A stretch of 20,843 bases of DNA. It comes from Welwitschia mirabilis (taxonomy: Eukaryota; Gnetophyta; Gnetopsida; Welwitschiales). Positions 1 through 10,560 of the stretch are shown piece after piece. Under the pieces are notes generated by a model. It saw only the letters and a program-made list of their open reading frames with translations, did not search any database and was not told the origin of the DNA. The first letter of the stretch is position 1. The number at the start of each line of letters is the position of its first letter. The DNA is taken from NCBI GenBank assembly GCA_051453625.1, contig JBOZIK010000001.1, positions 288,138,772-288,159,614 on the forward strand. Direction: 5' to 3'. Both the position numbers and the translations under genes were made by a program.

Positions 1-243
1 AACCTTACATATAATAAAGATGCTTCTCTCAAGGAAACACTCTCTTCCCCTCAGGGATATTCAATAAAGCAATAATATAAATATGCTCACAAGTACTACA
101 GAAGCACACCCATACAAGGGTTATTTTATAATATAGTTGAAATGCTCCTCTCAAGCTAACACTGTCTTCTCCTCAAGGATATTCAATAAAAAAATGATAA
201 AAATGTGCTATCAAGCATTCATAGAAGCACACCCATACAAGGT
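1..243. repeat. Two-copy tandem duplication, period about 122 bp
   Basis: Two imperfect units (about 1-120 and 121-243) share the ordered words ctctcaag, gatattcaataaa and gaagcacacccatacaagg, spaced 122-123 bp apart. They lie in the presumed R/U5 part of the copia LTR. The left edge of the first unit may extend outside the window. Confidence 0.8.
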
Positions 244-588
244 TGCCTTAGAATATAAAAACCCTAGTAAGAGATTTCTATATTTGATAATAGGAAATGA
301 ACTATAGTGAGATTATTTAAAAATCTGATAGTCCTACAATGTAAGTTCTAATAAATAAAGATAAAAAATGATACAACAAACCTGAAATGATGTGATTTTG
401 ATGAAGATCTTAAGTTCTTCCTTATTGTTATCATCCATGAGTGCCTAAGAGCCAATGATCAAATAATGTAGTCACTTAATAATCCCTTGTAAAATATAGC
501 TTGAAATCTTCGTGAATAGAATTAATCACCCATATGTTCATGCATTGTATGTCCATAAATTCATATCTTTTTTTTCCTCTATGTCCCC

Positions 589-594
589 TTTATA
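589..594 (-). promoter_or_regulatory. TATA-like box of the copia LTR
   Basis: The minus strand reads AAGTATAAAGGGG, between the octamer-rich presumed U3 and the downstream R/U5. Position and sequence fit an LTR promoter. This is inference only, as no transcription start can be seen. Confidence 0.4.
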
Positions 595-762
595 CTTGTG
601 ATGCATTTCTAGCTGTTACCCTAAAGAAATAGATGTTTAAAAGTATGTAATTCCCAAAGAACAGATAGAAATAGTTAAGTGTTAGAAATGTAACTAATAT
701 TTTATTTTTTTAGTCTTTAAGATGGTAGAAATCTCTTGTTAGGTAGATTTATTCAACATGGA

Positions 763-1171
763 AGATGTCTATAGCCAAACTACCTAGATTTTTATGAAAC
801 TTAAACTGTAGTTCCTCTTACCCTTAGTGATTATGAATCTAAGATGTAAAACCTGAATTCTTTTCTAAGATGTATATATTTCATTAAAATATATTTTGTC
901 TTTGTTACCTCTTCTAGTTTAGTATAGACATCTTTAACTATGTGGATGTCTTTTAATAATCAAAGTAGCATAGATGTCTTTAACATGATAAACATCTTTC
1001 TCCTATGTTAGATCCTTCCTTCAGTATAGATGTCTTCATCAAGATAGATGTTTTTCTCTATGATTAAAATCTGGTTCATCATAGACATCTTTGATTCTAT
1101 AGAAGTATTTCTTATAGATGCCTCCTAATGTGCAAATGTCTATCTAATAATCTTCAATTGTGTAGACATCT
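763..1171. repeat. AGATGTCT/AGACATCT octamer cluster in LTR U3
   Basis: Six exact copies occur on either strand at 763, 926, 972, 1028, 1083 and 1164. Several one-mismatch forms lie between them (for example agatgttt near 1046, ggatgtct near 945, agatgcct near 1119). Copies in both orientations are interleaved, and many are followed by TT or preceded by AA. The density is far above chance for AT-rich DNA. A U3 enhancer array is the simplest reading. The bound factor is unknown. Confidence 0.8.
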
Positions 1172-1330
1172 TTAATCAGTTGAGATGTGGCATTTTTGAA
1201 ATTTGAGCTGAACTTTCTGTGAGATATGGACTTTAAGGTTGCCTTGGAATGATGCCTTTTGTACTTTAATGTTCTAGACATAATACATTTGATAAGTAAA
1301 ATCATCAAAACTAGATTTTTATCAAAAATA

Positions 1331-1340
1331 TCCCCCTTTT
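1331..1340 (-). other. Polypurine tract of the outer copia element
   Basis: The minus strand reads AAAAGGGGGA, preceded by a spacer ending in GTTTTGGACATCATTC. This resembles the 3' end of Sirevirus-like plant copia elements, where an A-rich then G-rich tract primes plus-strand DNA synthesis immediately before the 3' LTR. Confidence 0.65.
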
Positions 1341-1849
1341 GAATGATGTCCAAAACTCAGTAAATCTCATTAGTGTAATCATATTTAATCAACTAAATTA
1401 AGATATTTTAATCCAAGAGAATACATAATATATTACATAAGACATTATATAAATCTTAATAGTTTTGAAAATTTCATTAATCATGCTCATAAACATACAG
1501 AGTAGTAAACAAGAAAGGACATAAACATTAAATTATTACATATAAGAAAAATAACAATAACCAATTAATTGATCATTATGTGTTCCAATAATAGTTAATA
1601 ACAACAATATGCCAAAAATAGTAGAAATAATAATAGATATTATCAGAGCATGAAATATACCAAAAACAAAAATATTAATAATAGATAATGTAAGATGTGT
1701 ATCAATAATCAATAGTGATCATCAATAGTGATGTCACTCATAGAGAGTCTAACCCATCTAACTCATGATCATATCCCCCTTGCTTATATAGGATGTTCAA
1801 GCTAATTTGCCTATGTTTCTTCTCCTTTTTGGATAACATACAAAAGGAG
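1341..1849 (-). other. 3' noncoding spacer of the copia element, with a second PPT-like tract
   Basis: This lies between the stop codon of the third ORF and the PPT at 1331-1340. On the minus strand a second purine tract, GCAAGGGGGATAT, sits at 1771-1783, about 80 bp after the ORF stop. The rest is AT-rich with no coding signal. Duplicated PPTs are described for Sireviruses, so the layout supports that assignment. Confidence 0.55.
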
Positions 1850-2980
1850 CTAGTCATTGAGTGCTAAATCACTAGTATACCATCTGTCTTCTCTTGCATC
1901 ATCACTATCATCATCACCATCCCTGGTAATAAATGTCTAAATAGTATATGACAAGGAAGATATGAATGGAGGTGTGTGTCACTTCCTACATGGCTATTGA
2001 GATGTTTCACTTAGGTCTTAAGAGGTCTGTCTCCTCATAAATGAATACGTATAAGGGGTAAATGAAAGTCCTAATAACGATAGCAATGGTGGTATCAACA
2101 AAAGATAATGATGGAGTTGGGGAGGTGAAACATGAATTAGTTTTATAAAAGGTGGTGATGAAGATGGAATATGAGGTGGTGAGGATGGACGAGGTGATGA
2201 TGAAGGGTGCGTAGAATGATGGATGGATAGTGTACATTAAGTCTTATGAAAGATGAGGGGCTAAATATTAGAGATTTATTACTCTCCCTATTTTTCCCCA
2301 TGTAATGGTATCGAATCCTAGTACTTCCATTATACCTATGCCTGTGTAGGGGCTTGGTGCTTCTTTTGTGCTTGTGCCTCCTCTCTTATAGAATCTAATG
2401 AATTAGTATCTACTGCTTGACCTGAGTCATATCTTGTATCATGTAGATTTAGAGGTACCTATACCTCTACTTCCTCCTCAAAATCTATCGAAGTGGAAGT
2501 TTTCATGGATTTCCAACTACCTATAAGTGCTTATCCTTTACAAGATATGGATTGGTACTTCTTTAGCCTCAACAAATTTGATTTAATATTATTAATCATC
2601 TTTGTAATAGCTTTTAGATCCTTCTTAACAAATGATGAACTATGAGATGCTATAGAGTAAGATCACTAAAACTGAGATTTATATGGTCTTCTACTTGTGC
2701 CTTTACTAGGTGGCACTAGTACTCGTCGTTCCCCACTGAATTCTGTAAGTGGTTTTTTGGACAAATGAGATTTACATGTGATACTAAAATACTAGCACTA
2801 CTAATAATCAAATTGATCAAGCAAGGGTAACCCAAAGTTTTATCCTTCTAGAAAAGTGTAATAATATCCATGCATAAAATAAAGCCTAAATCAATCTTCA
2901 GTCCCATAAGAAGATATTAAACAATAAACATTTACATGGGGTTGTAATAGATGTAGCTACAACCCCAAATAAGTATGTTG
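1850..2980 (-). pseudogene. Third ORF of the copia element, C-terminal half (decayed)
   Basis: This resembles the env-like / putative plant transposon protein ORF located 3' of pol in some plant copia elements; its function there is not established. Read right to left, conceptual translation gives a segment with KIDLGFI and, after a stop, LGYPCLI (about 2780-2880), matching the usual INLGF...LPYPCLI pattern of this family. A helical, charged stretch follows (FVKKDLKAITKMINNI, about 2600-2660), then an acidic/Gln-rich part, a Pro/Ser-rich linker (SSSPRPSSPP, about 2150-2215) and an acidic end with GDGDDDSDD (about 1898-1925) before a stop at 1850-1852. In-frame stops and probable frameshifts show it is dead. 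Its N-terminal half lies at 18206-18800, beyond the inserted array. The family assignment is from memory of motifs, not a search. Confidence 0.6.
2938..2966. repeat. 9-bp inverted repeat (hairpin)
   Basis: GGGGTTGTA (2938-2946) and its exact reverse complement TACAACCCC (2958-2966) are separated by 11 bp. It lies inside the third ORF, about 20 bp from the insertion junction. No function can be assigned. Confidence 0.6.
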
Positions 2981-2985
2981 TAAAA
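2981..2985. other. Left target site duplication of the inserted LTR array
   Basis: taaaa directly abuts the LTR terminus tgtaagaatcc at 2986. Its partner is tagaa at 18206-18210, a 4/5 match. Five base pairs is the usual duplication length for plant LTR retrotransposons. Confidence 0.65.
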
Positions 2986-3009
2986 TGTAAGAATCCAAAA
3001 TTATACAGT

Positions 3010-3237
3010 TGAAATTTTTCAAACTTGATGTTCTAATATCAAAATGTAACTTCCACTATTTTAAGATCAAAAANNNNNNNNNNNNNNNNNNNNNNNNNNN
3101 NNNNNNNNNNNNNNNNNNNNNNNNNNNNNNNNNNNNNNNNNNNNNNNNNNNNNNNNNNNNNNNNNNNNNNNNNTGAAATTTTTCAAACTTGATGTTCTAA
3201 TATCAAAATGTAACTTCCACTCTTTTAAGATCAAAAA
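3010..3237. repeat. Duplicated contig end around a 100-N gap
   Basis: The 64 bases at 3010-3073, which stop at the gap 3074-3173, recur at 3174-3237 with a single obvious difference. The second copy continues into normal LTR sequence. LTR2 has only one copy of this stretch, so the duplication is probably an assembly artefact. Confidence 0.75.
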
Positions 3238-3927
3238 ACATTACTTTTGAAGATGTGACACCCAATGTTTTACAACCAAAAAACATTACTTTACTTAATA
3301 TGGCTTGTTCTCCATAAAGTAATGAATGTTCCTTCTTTTAAAAGTAATATAGAATAATAATGACTAATTCATAATAAATAAAAATTATAGAAAATTATTT
3401 TCATAATCATAGTAATTGAAATTTCAACATTCACCAAAAACTACAAATTTCATTTCAAGATAAATTATCAAGAAATTTTTACAAGATATGCATTGTTAAA
3501 CTTCATATTTCATTTCAATAATATCTCAAGGAAGATATACATAATCCAAAATTTAATGTATTTTCAAGATAATTATAATATAGGAAAATTCATGATTTTC
3601 AACAAGTATACAAGTCTCACTCCCAAAAAATTTCTCAACATAAATGGAAAGAGATAATCTCCTCTTTTCTTTATCTTTCTTGGTAATCAAGCTCTAGATT
3701 TATCACCTATTTAATAAAGGAATTATGGAGTGAGAACCATGAAAATTTCATAGATCCCACAATGGTCCAGACAAGGTTAGGCAAGGTAAGAAAGGATTTT
3801 TTAAAAGTTAAGATAGGAAAGATAGGTAAAGACTTCAAGAACAAGTTGTATCGCAAAACACTAATCTTAATGGTTATGAAACGAGAATAATCAATATATA
3901 TTTTTCATATATTTTAATCACTTAACT

Positions 3928-4255
3928 ACCTCATTCAACGATCTGTAAAGCCCACTGTTCATTTAGTGTTCTGTGGTTTTCATATAGTATTTCATATTTC
4001 ACTTCATTGCCTTATTTAGTAATTTGTAAAGCCCACTGCCTCATTTGGCGATTTGTGGTTCTCATATATATATATATTCATATATCATTAACTTCNNNNC
4101 CTCATTTAATGATCTATGAAGCCCACTACCTCATTTGATGATCTGTGGTTAATCTATTATCTCCACTACCTCATTTAGCAATTTGTGGAATTTTCACTTC
4201 ACTACCTCATTCAGTAATCTGTGAATCCTACTACCTCATTTAGCGATCTGTGAAA
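3928..4255. repeat. Nine-unit interspersed 22-bp motif in LTR1
   Basis: Degenerate copies of CTACCTCATTTAGCGATCTG followed by TGR occur nine times, some adjacent (joined by aagcccacta-type linkers) and some separated by AT-rich spacers. LTR2 carries eight units at 15865-16157 in the same order of spacers, so the array belonged to the ancestral LTR. It falls downstream of the presumed LTR TATA box, in the presumed transcribed leader. Confidence 0.8.
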
Positions 4256-4919
4256 TTACATAACCATAAGTTCAAGAAATCATATTAACAAGAGAAGTAT
4301 AATAAGGTATAACTATGAAGTATCTACTCATGACAAGTACAACTTGAGTTATAATATTAAAACATTGAGTACAAAAGGTAGTAGGAGATGAGACTTAGAA
4401 TAAGATTGATTATACTCTTATCAAGCATTACATGTTTTTATATTTGTTTTGCAATAATATAGACACATCACACATAATAACGCATTGGATACAAATAATG
4501 GACCAACAAGAAAGNNNNNNNNNNNNNNNNNNNNNNNNNNNNNNNNNNNNNNNNNNNNNNNNNNNNNNNNNNNNNNNNNNNNNNNNNNNNNNNNNNNNNN
4601 NNNNNNNNNNNNNNNNNNNNNNNNNNNNNNNNNNNNNNNNNNNNNNNNNNNNNNNNNNNNNNNNNNNNNNNNNNNNNNNNNNNNNNNNNNNNNNNNNNNN
4701 NNNNNNNNNNNNNNNNNNNNNNNNNNNNNNNNNNNNNNNNNNNNNNNNNNNNNNNNNNNNNNNNNNNNNNNNNNNNNNNNNNNNNNNNNNNNNNNNNNNN
4801 NNNNNNNNNNNNNNNNNNNNNNNNNNNNNNNNNNNNNNNNNNNNNNNNNNNNNNNNNNNNNNNNNNNNNNNNNNNNNNNNNNNNNNAGAGCCCACTGCCT
4901 CATTTGGCGATTTGTGGTT

Positions 4920-4953
<34 letters not shown>

Positions 4954-5387
4954 TATATCATTAAATTCATAACCTCATTTAATGATATGTGAAGCCCACT
5001 ACCTTATTTGATGATCTGTGGTTAATCTATTATCCCCACTACCTCATTCAGCAATTTGTGGGATTTTTACTTTACTACCTCATTCAGTAATCTATGAATC
5101 CTACTACCTCATTTAGCGATCTGTGGAATTACATAACCATAAGTTCAAGAAATCATGATAACAAGAGAAGTATGATAAGGCATAATCATGAAGTAACTAC
5201 TCATGACAAGTACAACTTGAGTTATAATATTAAAACATTAAGTACAAAAGGTAGTAGGAGATGAGACTTGGAATAAGATTGATTATACTCTTATCAAGAA
5301 TTACATGTTTTTATATTTGTTTTGCAATAATATAGACATATCACACATAATAACGCATTGCATACAAATAATGGACCAACAAGAAAG
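4028..5387. repeat. Duplicated contig end around the 372-N gap
   Basis: 4028-4514 ends at the gap 4515-4886 with aatggaccaacaagaaag. 4887-5387 repeats the same sequence at about 97 percent by eye and then continues. The main length change is an AT microsatellite (4064-4077 versus 4922-4950). LTR2 has one copy. This is best read as two unmerged alleles or overlapping contigs. Confidence 0.75.
4922..4950. repeat. (AT)n microsatellite
   Basis: A 29-bp alternating TA run. The homologous positions are 4064-4077 in the duplicated copy and 15970-15979 in LTR2, both shorter, so this is a length-variable site within the LTR. Confidence 0.9.
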
Positions 5388-5544
5388 CAACAAAGAATAG
5401 AACCATACCTAGATTAAAACAAAGATTTGAGAATTCCCAAAGATTTTTAAGGCTCGAAGGTTCAAAGGCTTATTCAAGATTGATGGGTTAGTAGTGAAGG
5501 ATTCTCCAAAAACAAAAGTAAGGAAAAAAAGAAGGAAAAGGGTC

Positions 5545-5554
5545 ATATTTATAA
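5545..5554 (-). promoter_or_regulatory. TATA-like box of LTR1
   Basis: The minus strand reads ATAAATATGACCC. The aligned position in LTR2 (16575-16584) reads TTATAAATAC, so the box is conserved between LTRs that are otherwise diverged. It would start an R region that runs leftward through the 22-bp motif array. Confidence 0.5.
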
Positions 5555-6097
5555 TTGAGATTTGATGAAATGTAAAGGGTTACAAGAATATGAAGAAAAA
5601 ACATCATAAAGGAGGGTGGTTAAGGAGGTGAGGGTTACATAACATCTTATAAAGGCTTGCCTAGCCACAGGCACTTTAATAATATAAAAAAAGCTTTCTA
5701 TTCCATTACATTTAATCATAATAATGAAGAAAAATAATAAGCCTCCATAATTAACATTTAATCATGCATNNNNNNNNNNNNNNNNNNNNNNNNNNNNNNN
5801 NNNNNNNNNNNNNNNNNNNNNNNNNNNNNNNNNNNNNNNNNNNNNNNNAAATATTTTATCATTTACAAAGACAAAAATAAACTCAAGCATAATCTTTAAT
5901 ATAATAGCACCTCATTAAAATAATATCTATATCAGTTGTAAACTCAAAAATAAAAGATGGTACAATAATTTTATAATTTAAAATAATATTAATGCAATCC
6001 ATTAATTTATTCACTATTAGAACCAATAACTTTCCCATTCAAGATAATAATTACTAAGAATTACAAAATAATATTATAGCTAATACAACATGAATAA

Positions 6098-6458
6098 NNN
6101 NNNNNNNNNNNNNNNNNNNNNNNNNNNNNNNNNNNNNNNNNNNNNNNNNNNNNNNNNNNNNNNNNNNNNNNNNNNNNNNNNNNNNNNNNNNNNNNNNNNN
6201 NNNNNNNNNNNNNNNNNNNNNNNNNNNNNNNNNNNNNNNNNNNNNNNNNNNNNNNNNNNNNNNNNNNNNNNNNNNNNNNNNNNNNNNNNNNNNNNNNNNN
6301 NNNNNNNNNNNNNNNNNNNNNNNNNNNNNNNNNNNNNNNNNNNNNNNNNNNNNNNNNNNNNNNNNNNNNNNNNNNNNNNNNNNNNNNNNNNNNNNNNNNN
6401 NNNNNNNNNNNNNNNNNNNNNNNNNNNNNNNNNNNNNNNNNNNNNNNNNNNNNNNNNN
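6098..6458. other. 361-N gap, probably oversized
   Basis: In LTR2 and LTR3 the sequence between the two flanks (catgaataa and cttatagactct) is only about 55 bp. The gap therefore either has a wrong size estimate or hides a small insertion in LTR1. Confidence 0.6.
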
Positions 6459-6538
6459 CTTATAGATTCTATAATAATAAAATTATTTTAATTTAGTGTT
6501 TAAGAAAGTCTTTGGACTTTAAAATTATGGACATGACA

Positions 6539-6553
6539 TTTCTCCACCCCTTA
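6539..6553 (-). other. Polypurine tract of the inserted gypsy-like element
   Basis: The minus strand reads TTAAGGGGTGGAGAAA directly before the LTR start TGTCATGTCC. Upstream is CTCGAGAATGAAACTT-type sequence resembling the 'tttcgaggacgaaa...aagggg' 3' end of Tekay-type plant chromoviruses. The copy at 17264-17278 is equivalent. Confidence 0.65.
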
Positions 6554-6699
6554 AAAAGTTTCATTCTCGAAACTTGAACAAGAAATCTTAATTCTTTACT
6601 ACAATACATTTATTTTATATTTTCAAATAGCTTCTACTCTCTCTCTCCTAATTATTGTACTAAAGTTGAATTTATCATTCTTCAATTCCATATATAAAT

Positions 6700-7277
6700 T
6701 GTTGAATAGGGTAAAATGTCATCCACATGCTTACTAATCAAGGTCATGATAATACCACTCATCTCTTATGTTTAGAATAATCAAACCTCGAGGAATTATC
6801 TTCTTCCTCTATCCTTCACTTTGATATCATGATGTAAGCTCTAAAAGTTGTACTACTTAAGTGTATCAATTCACAAAACGCCTTTATGGATGTTTCTTTC
6901 AATGCCTCTTTGATGCTTTTGCTTACATAATTTAGCTGNNNNNNNNNNNNNNNNNNNNNNNNNNNNNNNNNNNNNNNNNNNNNNNNNNNNNNNNNNNNNN
7001 NNNNNNNNNNNNNNNNNNNNNNNNNNNNNNNNNNNNNNTGTTGAATAGGTTAAAATGTCATCCACATGCTTACTAATCAAGGTCATAATAACACCAATCA
7101 TCTCTTATGTTTAGAATAATCAAACCTCGAGGAATTATCTTCTTCCTCTATACTTCACTTTAATATCATGATGTAATCTCTAAAAGTTGTAGTACTTAAG
7201 TGTATCAATTCACAAAACTCCTTTATGGATGTTTCTTTCAATGCCTCTTCGATGCTTTTGCTTACATAATCTAGCTG
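6700..7277. repeat. Duplicated contig end around a 100-N gap
   Basis: 6700-6938 (239 bp), ending at the gap 6939-7038, recurs at 7039-7277 (239 bp) with scattered substitutions and then continues into new sequence. Equal length and position at the gap point to unmerged overlap. Confidence 0.75.
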
Positions 7278-7445
7278 AATTTCCACTTCAATGGTTAATA
7301 TGTACAAAATAGTGTTCTAAACAAGTTAAGAATAAAATATATAAAATGAGTTTAAAGTTATAAGTTTAACTTAAGGAATCAGATAAAAGAACTGTAGATG
7401 ATATTGCTATTACAAACATTAACTAAGAATTTAGAATAAGTAGCC

Positions 7446-7446
<1 letters not shown>

Positions 7447-7487
<41 letters not shown>

Positions 7488-7517
7488 CAAACACACACAC
7501 ACACACACACACACACA
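7447..7517. repeat. (AC)n microsatellite
   Basis: Alternating AC over 71 bp with one interruption (aaaacaa, 7484-7490). The Cys/Val reading frame across it is an artefact of the repeat. Confidence 0.95.
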
Positions 7518-7612
7518 GAGATAGAGAAAGCATAATAAGAACTTATAGTTAGTCCACTGATAAGAAGAAAGTAAGGGAAAAAAATCATTGATCACTCACT
7601 CCTTGCTATAAG

Positions 7613-7631
7613 TATTATTATTATTATTATT
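7613..7631. repeat. (ATT)n microsatellite
   Basis: About six units of a TTA/ATT trinucleotide in otherwise featureless AT-rich sequence. Confidence 0.85.
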
Positions 7632-8703
7632 TTTTATATTTATTATTTCTTTAGGACATGCAAATAAATTTGTTTTTAAGGTAAAGGCTTAATTGATTAC
7701 ATTTTTCTACTAGAATAACTCTAAAGGAAGCATTAATTTTGCTTTATATCTATAAAGCTTTCACAGACAATTGTTTTGTGTGGAATAAAAAGATTAGATA
7801 CCCTCATGGATAAGGTTGCAGTTGGTTTTCTCATTTTGTTTGAAAATTCCTTGACCATTTCTCTTTTAATGGTCTTTTGTCAATTGATGATCTAATGATC
7901 ACCAACTTAATCCTAAGATTCCTTATAGCTTTCATGTAACTTGCCTCTACCTTTTTTAAAAAAATAATTGATGTTCCTTATCTTGATTCAAGAAAATGTG
8001 TAAACATTAATCCTAACTTAAGAATAAGATGAGATAATTCATGTCACCTATAAGGAGTTAAAAGATCCCTTTTAAAACAACATTTGTGTGGGAAATTAAG
8101 CAATAATTATACTAAGATATTGATCATGAAATCACATGTAATACAACACCATATTATGTTGGAAAAGTAAGGTCATATTCTCAATTCTAAAAGGATTCTT
8201 AATAAAGTTGAATAACACTTCTGAAAATAAGAGTATCAAGAGGTGATGTGGAAAATCATTTTTTTGTGATATTAGTAATGCAAAAAATTATATATTTATC
8301 TAGCCAATCTAGATCTAATAAAATAATGTTCTCCAAATTTGAACACATAACCTCATGTTTTTTATCTTAATGCCACTATGTTTACCATGTGAGTTATGAC
8401 TAGAGTTTATAAGATCTTATATAAGATAACTACATGTGGATAAAAATAAAGGATCTCATCGATTGCTACATCATCAAAACTTTGATTCATAGGAGCAAGA
8501 AGAAATCTCGGTAGGATAAAGACAATGTAAACACTTATCAGAGAGATAGTAGCATGGATGCGAAGTAGTGCTTAGTTAGCATGAAACAGGAATACACTAA
8601 TAAATAATTAGCATGAAAAAGGAAAAGTATTTTATTAACACATGGATAAGCATGAATAAGATAAATTAAAGGGGTTTTTAGAGAAGACAAAAATGCAAGA
8701 CAT

Positions 8704-8884
8704 NNNNNNNNNNNNNNNNNNNNNNNNNNNNNNNNNNNNNNNNNNNNNNNNNNNNNNNNNNNNNNNNNNNNNNNNNNNNNNNNNNNNNNNNNNNNNNNNN
8801 NNNNNNNNNNNNNNNNNNNNNNNNNNNNNNNNNNNNNNNNNNNNNNNNNNNNNNNNNNNNNNNNNNNNNNNNNNNNNNNNNNNN
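8704..8884. other. 181-N gap
   Basis: Unsequenced. No duplicated sequence is visible on its two sides, and no gene can be seen entering or leaving it. Confidence 0.9.
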
Positions 8885-9180
8885 TGATTACGCTTTAATG
8901 TATGGATGTAGAATCATCACTATAGCTATATTGAAAATCATAGTAAAACTTGAACTACAAAATTAGTACGTTATCATTTCACTAGGAAAATACTTCTAGA
9001 ATGAATTGCCAGTTGTTTTTCCATCAAAATCAAGGAAGTATGTGTAATATAATTAATGTCTTTACTTTAAGACGAGGAAGCATTTAAAATAAAGTCATGA
9101 CAGAGCAAATTCATAGTAATGATAATGGGGCTGAATATAAATTGATCAAGTTTATGAAATGGACTGCTAAAGAGTTTACG

Positions 9181-10087
9181 TCAATTTAATCTAACCCTTT
9201 TTAAGATCAAGTATAAAAGATTGAGCTTGATTTTGATTATATTTAATTAAATACCTTTAAAATTACCACCCTTTTAAGGAAATCTTGCTTCTACATTCTT
9301 AAACAAAATCCCTATTACTAATCTCAAATCTCTTGTGGGAAATATGCATATTCACCCTTGATAGGGTGCACTGGCACATGTTTTATGATNNNNNNNNNNN
9401 NNNNNNNNNNNNNNNNNNNNNNNNNNNNNNNNNNNNNNNNNNNNNNNNNNNNNNNNNNNNNNNNNNNNNNNNNNNNNNNNNNNNNNNNNTAAATCTTTCT
9501 TTTATTCTAGGAATTAGATATAAAAATTTCATTTTAATATATTGCCAGGTTTTCCTCTTCCCTATGTTATCGCTCTCAAATTTCTTCATTTGGCTTTGGT
9601 TGAAACCTGTTTCATTATGAGGTCAGTTCTCTTTCACATTGTGGACTGCAAACAATTTTTTTGATTTCTACAACATTCCCCTGTTCTACTTTGGCTCTTC
9701 TAAGATCCCATTGCAATTGGTCGGGGTCACAGGTTGAATTAAACACTTGGTAACAAAAAGTTTGATATTAGTCTTGGAATTGATCAAGAAAATTGGGATA
9801 ATCGTTGGGCTCGAGAATCTCAGGGACTGACGAGGGATTTCAGTCTCTCTATAAATGTTTTCTGCTATGAAAGTTGTCAATTCGATCCAACCCTTTTTAA
9901 GATCAACTACAAAAGGTTAAGCTTGGTTTTGGTTATATTCAACCAAATACCTTCAGAATTACCAGCATTTCAATAAAAAAACTTGCTTCTACATTCTTAA
10001 ACAAAATCCCTATTACTGATCTCAAGACTCTTGTGGGAAATATGCATATTCACCCTTGATAGGGTGCACTGGCACATGTTTTATGAT
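9181..10087. repeat. Diverged direct repeat, about 205 bp, one copy ending at a gap
   Basis: 9181-9389 (stopping at the gap 9390-9489) resembles 9880-10087. The last 60 bp are almost identical (cttgtgggaaatatgcat onward), while the earlier part differs at roughly 15 percent. About 390 bp of unrelated sequence (9490-9880) lies between the gap and the second copy. It is therefore not a simple contig overlap and may be a real dispersed repeat. Confidence 0.6.
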
Positions 10088-10299
10088 CATAATAACATGA
10101 TTCTAAAAACATACACTATAGGTGGTGTTGACCCTCATAGAGTAATTACACACACTATAGTATTCAGACCTATGTAAGACCTGATTTGACTTAATTTTAT
10201 AATTCAAGAATTCTGGCCTAGATTAAGAAATCCAAGTTGGGTGAGGTGGCTATATGGATGACTTAGTTAACTAAATTGATGATTTTATTATTAATGGTT

Positions 10300-10560
10300 C
10301 CTTTGAATGGTAATCTAGAATACAGATACTACAAGTTGAAGGATAATTGCAAGGTGAGACATGGAAGATACCTTGTGTCTAGCTAGGTCTATGACACTCT
10401 GAAGATAAATGTTGCAAGCTTAAGGATGACTAGTAATAAGAGGTTTAGAGCTGATGCTAGTAGTGGCTTTGGAATGTCATGGCTCAGTAGTAGTGCTCTA
10501 CACTTCATGTAAGATGTTTTTACTGAGGAAATATCATATAAAGGTCATAGCTTTAGCTTC
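10300..10560 (+). pseudogene. Unrecognised coding-like segment, copy 1
   Basis: One plus-strand frame stays mostly open and has protein-like composition: YYKLKDNCKVRHGRYLVSS, a stop, VYDTLKINV, then FRADASSGFGMSWLSS and further residues to about 10560, with one more stop. I do not recognise the family. It could be a captured host gene exon or chance. The second copy at 10915 keeps the same frame and closes the first stop (tag to tgg), but has its own stop after GGFGM. Confidence 0.3.

Larger units (their letters stand above)
1..1330 (-). mobile_element. 3' LTR of the outer Ty1/copia element (cut by window edge)
   Basis: Read on the minus strand, this sequence follows directly after a polypurine tract (1331-1340), as a 3' LTR should. 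It then shows a U3-like part rich in AGATGTCT/AGACATCT octamers (763-1171), a TATA-like box (589-594), and an R/U5-like part containing a 122-bp tandem duplication near the window edge. The stretch just after the PPT, with TTTTGAT-type words, resembles starts of plant copia/Sirevirus LTRs known to me. The exact first base is uncertain: 1330 is simply the base after the PPT, and a TG start a few bases further on is possible. The other LTR end lies beyond position 1, so the LTR is longer than 1.3 kb. No gene is visible in it. Confidence 0.6.
2986..6538 (-). mobile_element. LTR1: 3' LTR of the inserted Ty3/gypsy-like array
   Basis: On the minus strand it begins TGTCATGTCC at 6538, straight after a PPT, and ends CTTACA at 2986. 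It aligns along its length with LTR2 (15089-17263), visibly diverged at roughly one base in ten. The 3553-bp apparent length is inflated by gaps at 3074-3173, 4096-4099, 4515-4886, 5770-5848 and 6098-6458 and by two duplicated contig ends. Collapsing these gives about 2.2 kb. It contains nine units of a 22-bp motif, an AT microsatellite and a TATA-like box at 5545-5554. It has no coding sequence. Confidence 0.8.

Noticed and set aside
1144-1353. 69-codon minus-strand frame over the U3/PPT junction
   Set aside because: It crosses the PPT and LTR border, lacks protein-like features and includes octamer repeats.
2007-2237. 76-codon minus-strand frame rich in Ser, Thr and Ile
   Set aside because: It lies in the third-ORF region, but another frame gives the Pro/Ser-rich linker (SSSPRPSSPP) typical of such proteins. 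The Thr/Ile-rich frame is probably its shadow.
3928-4255. CRISPR-like array of 22-bp units
   Set aside because: Units are degenerate, spacers are irregular and partly shared between LTR copies, and the context is a plant LTR.
4421-4964. Overlapping open frames on both strands spanning the 372-N gap
   Set aside because: They are open only because N is untranslatable; the flanks are LTR sequence. The same applies to frames across the gaps at 6098, 6939, 8704, 9390, 14825 and 17877.
7379-7588. Cys/Val-rich minus-strand frame
   Set aside because: It is a translation of the AC microsatellite.
9383-9880. Minus-strand frames near the 9390 gap and at 9686-9880
   Set aside because: They are short, lack recognisable motifs, and one is extended by N. 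There is nothing to support a gene.
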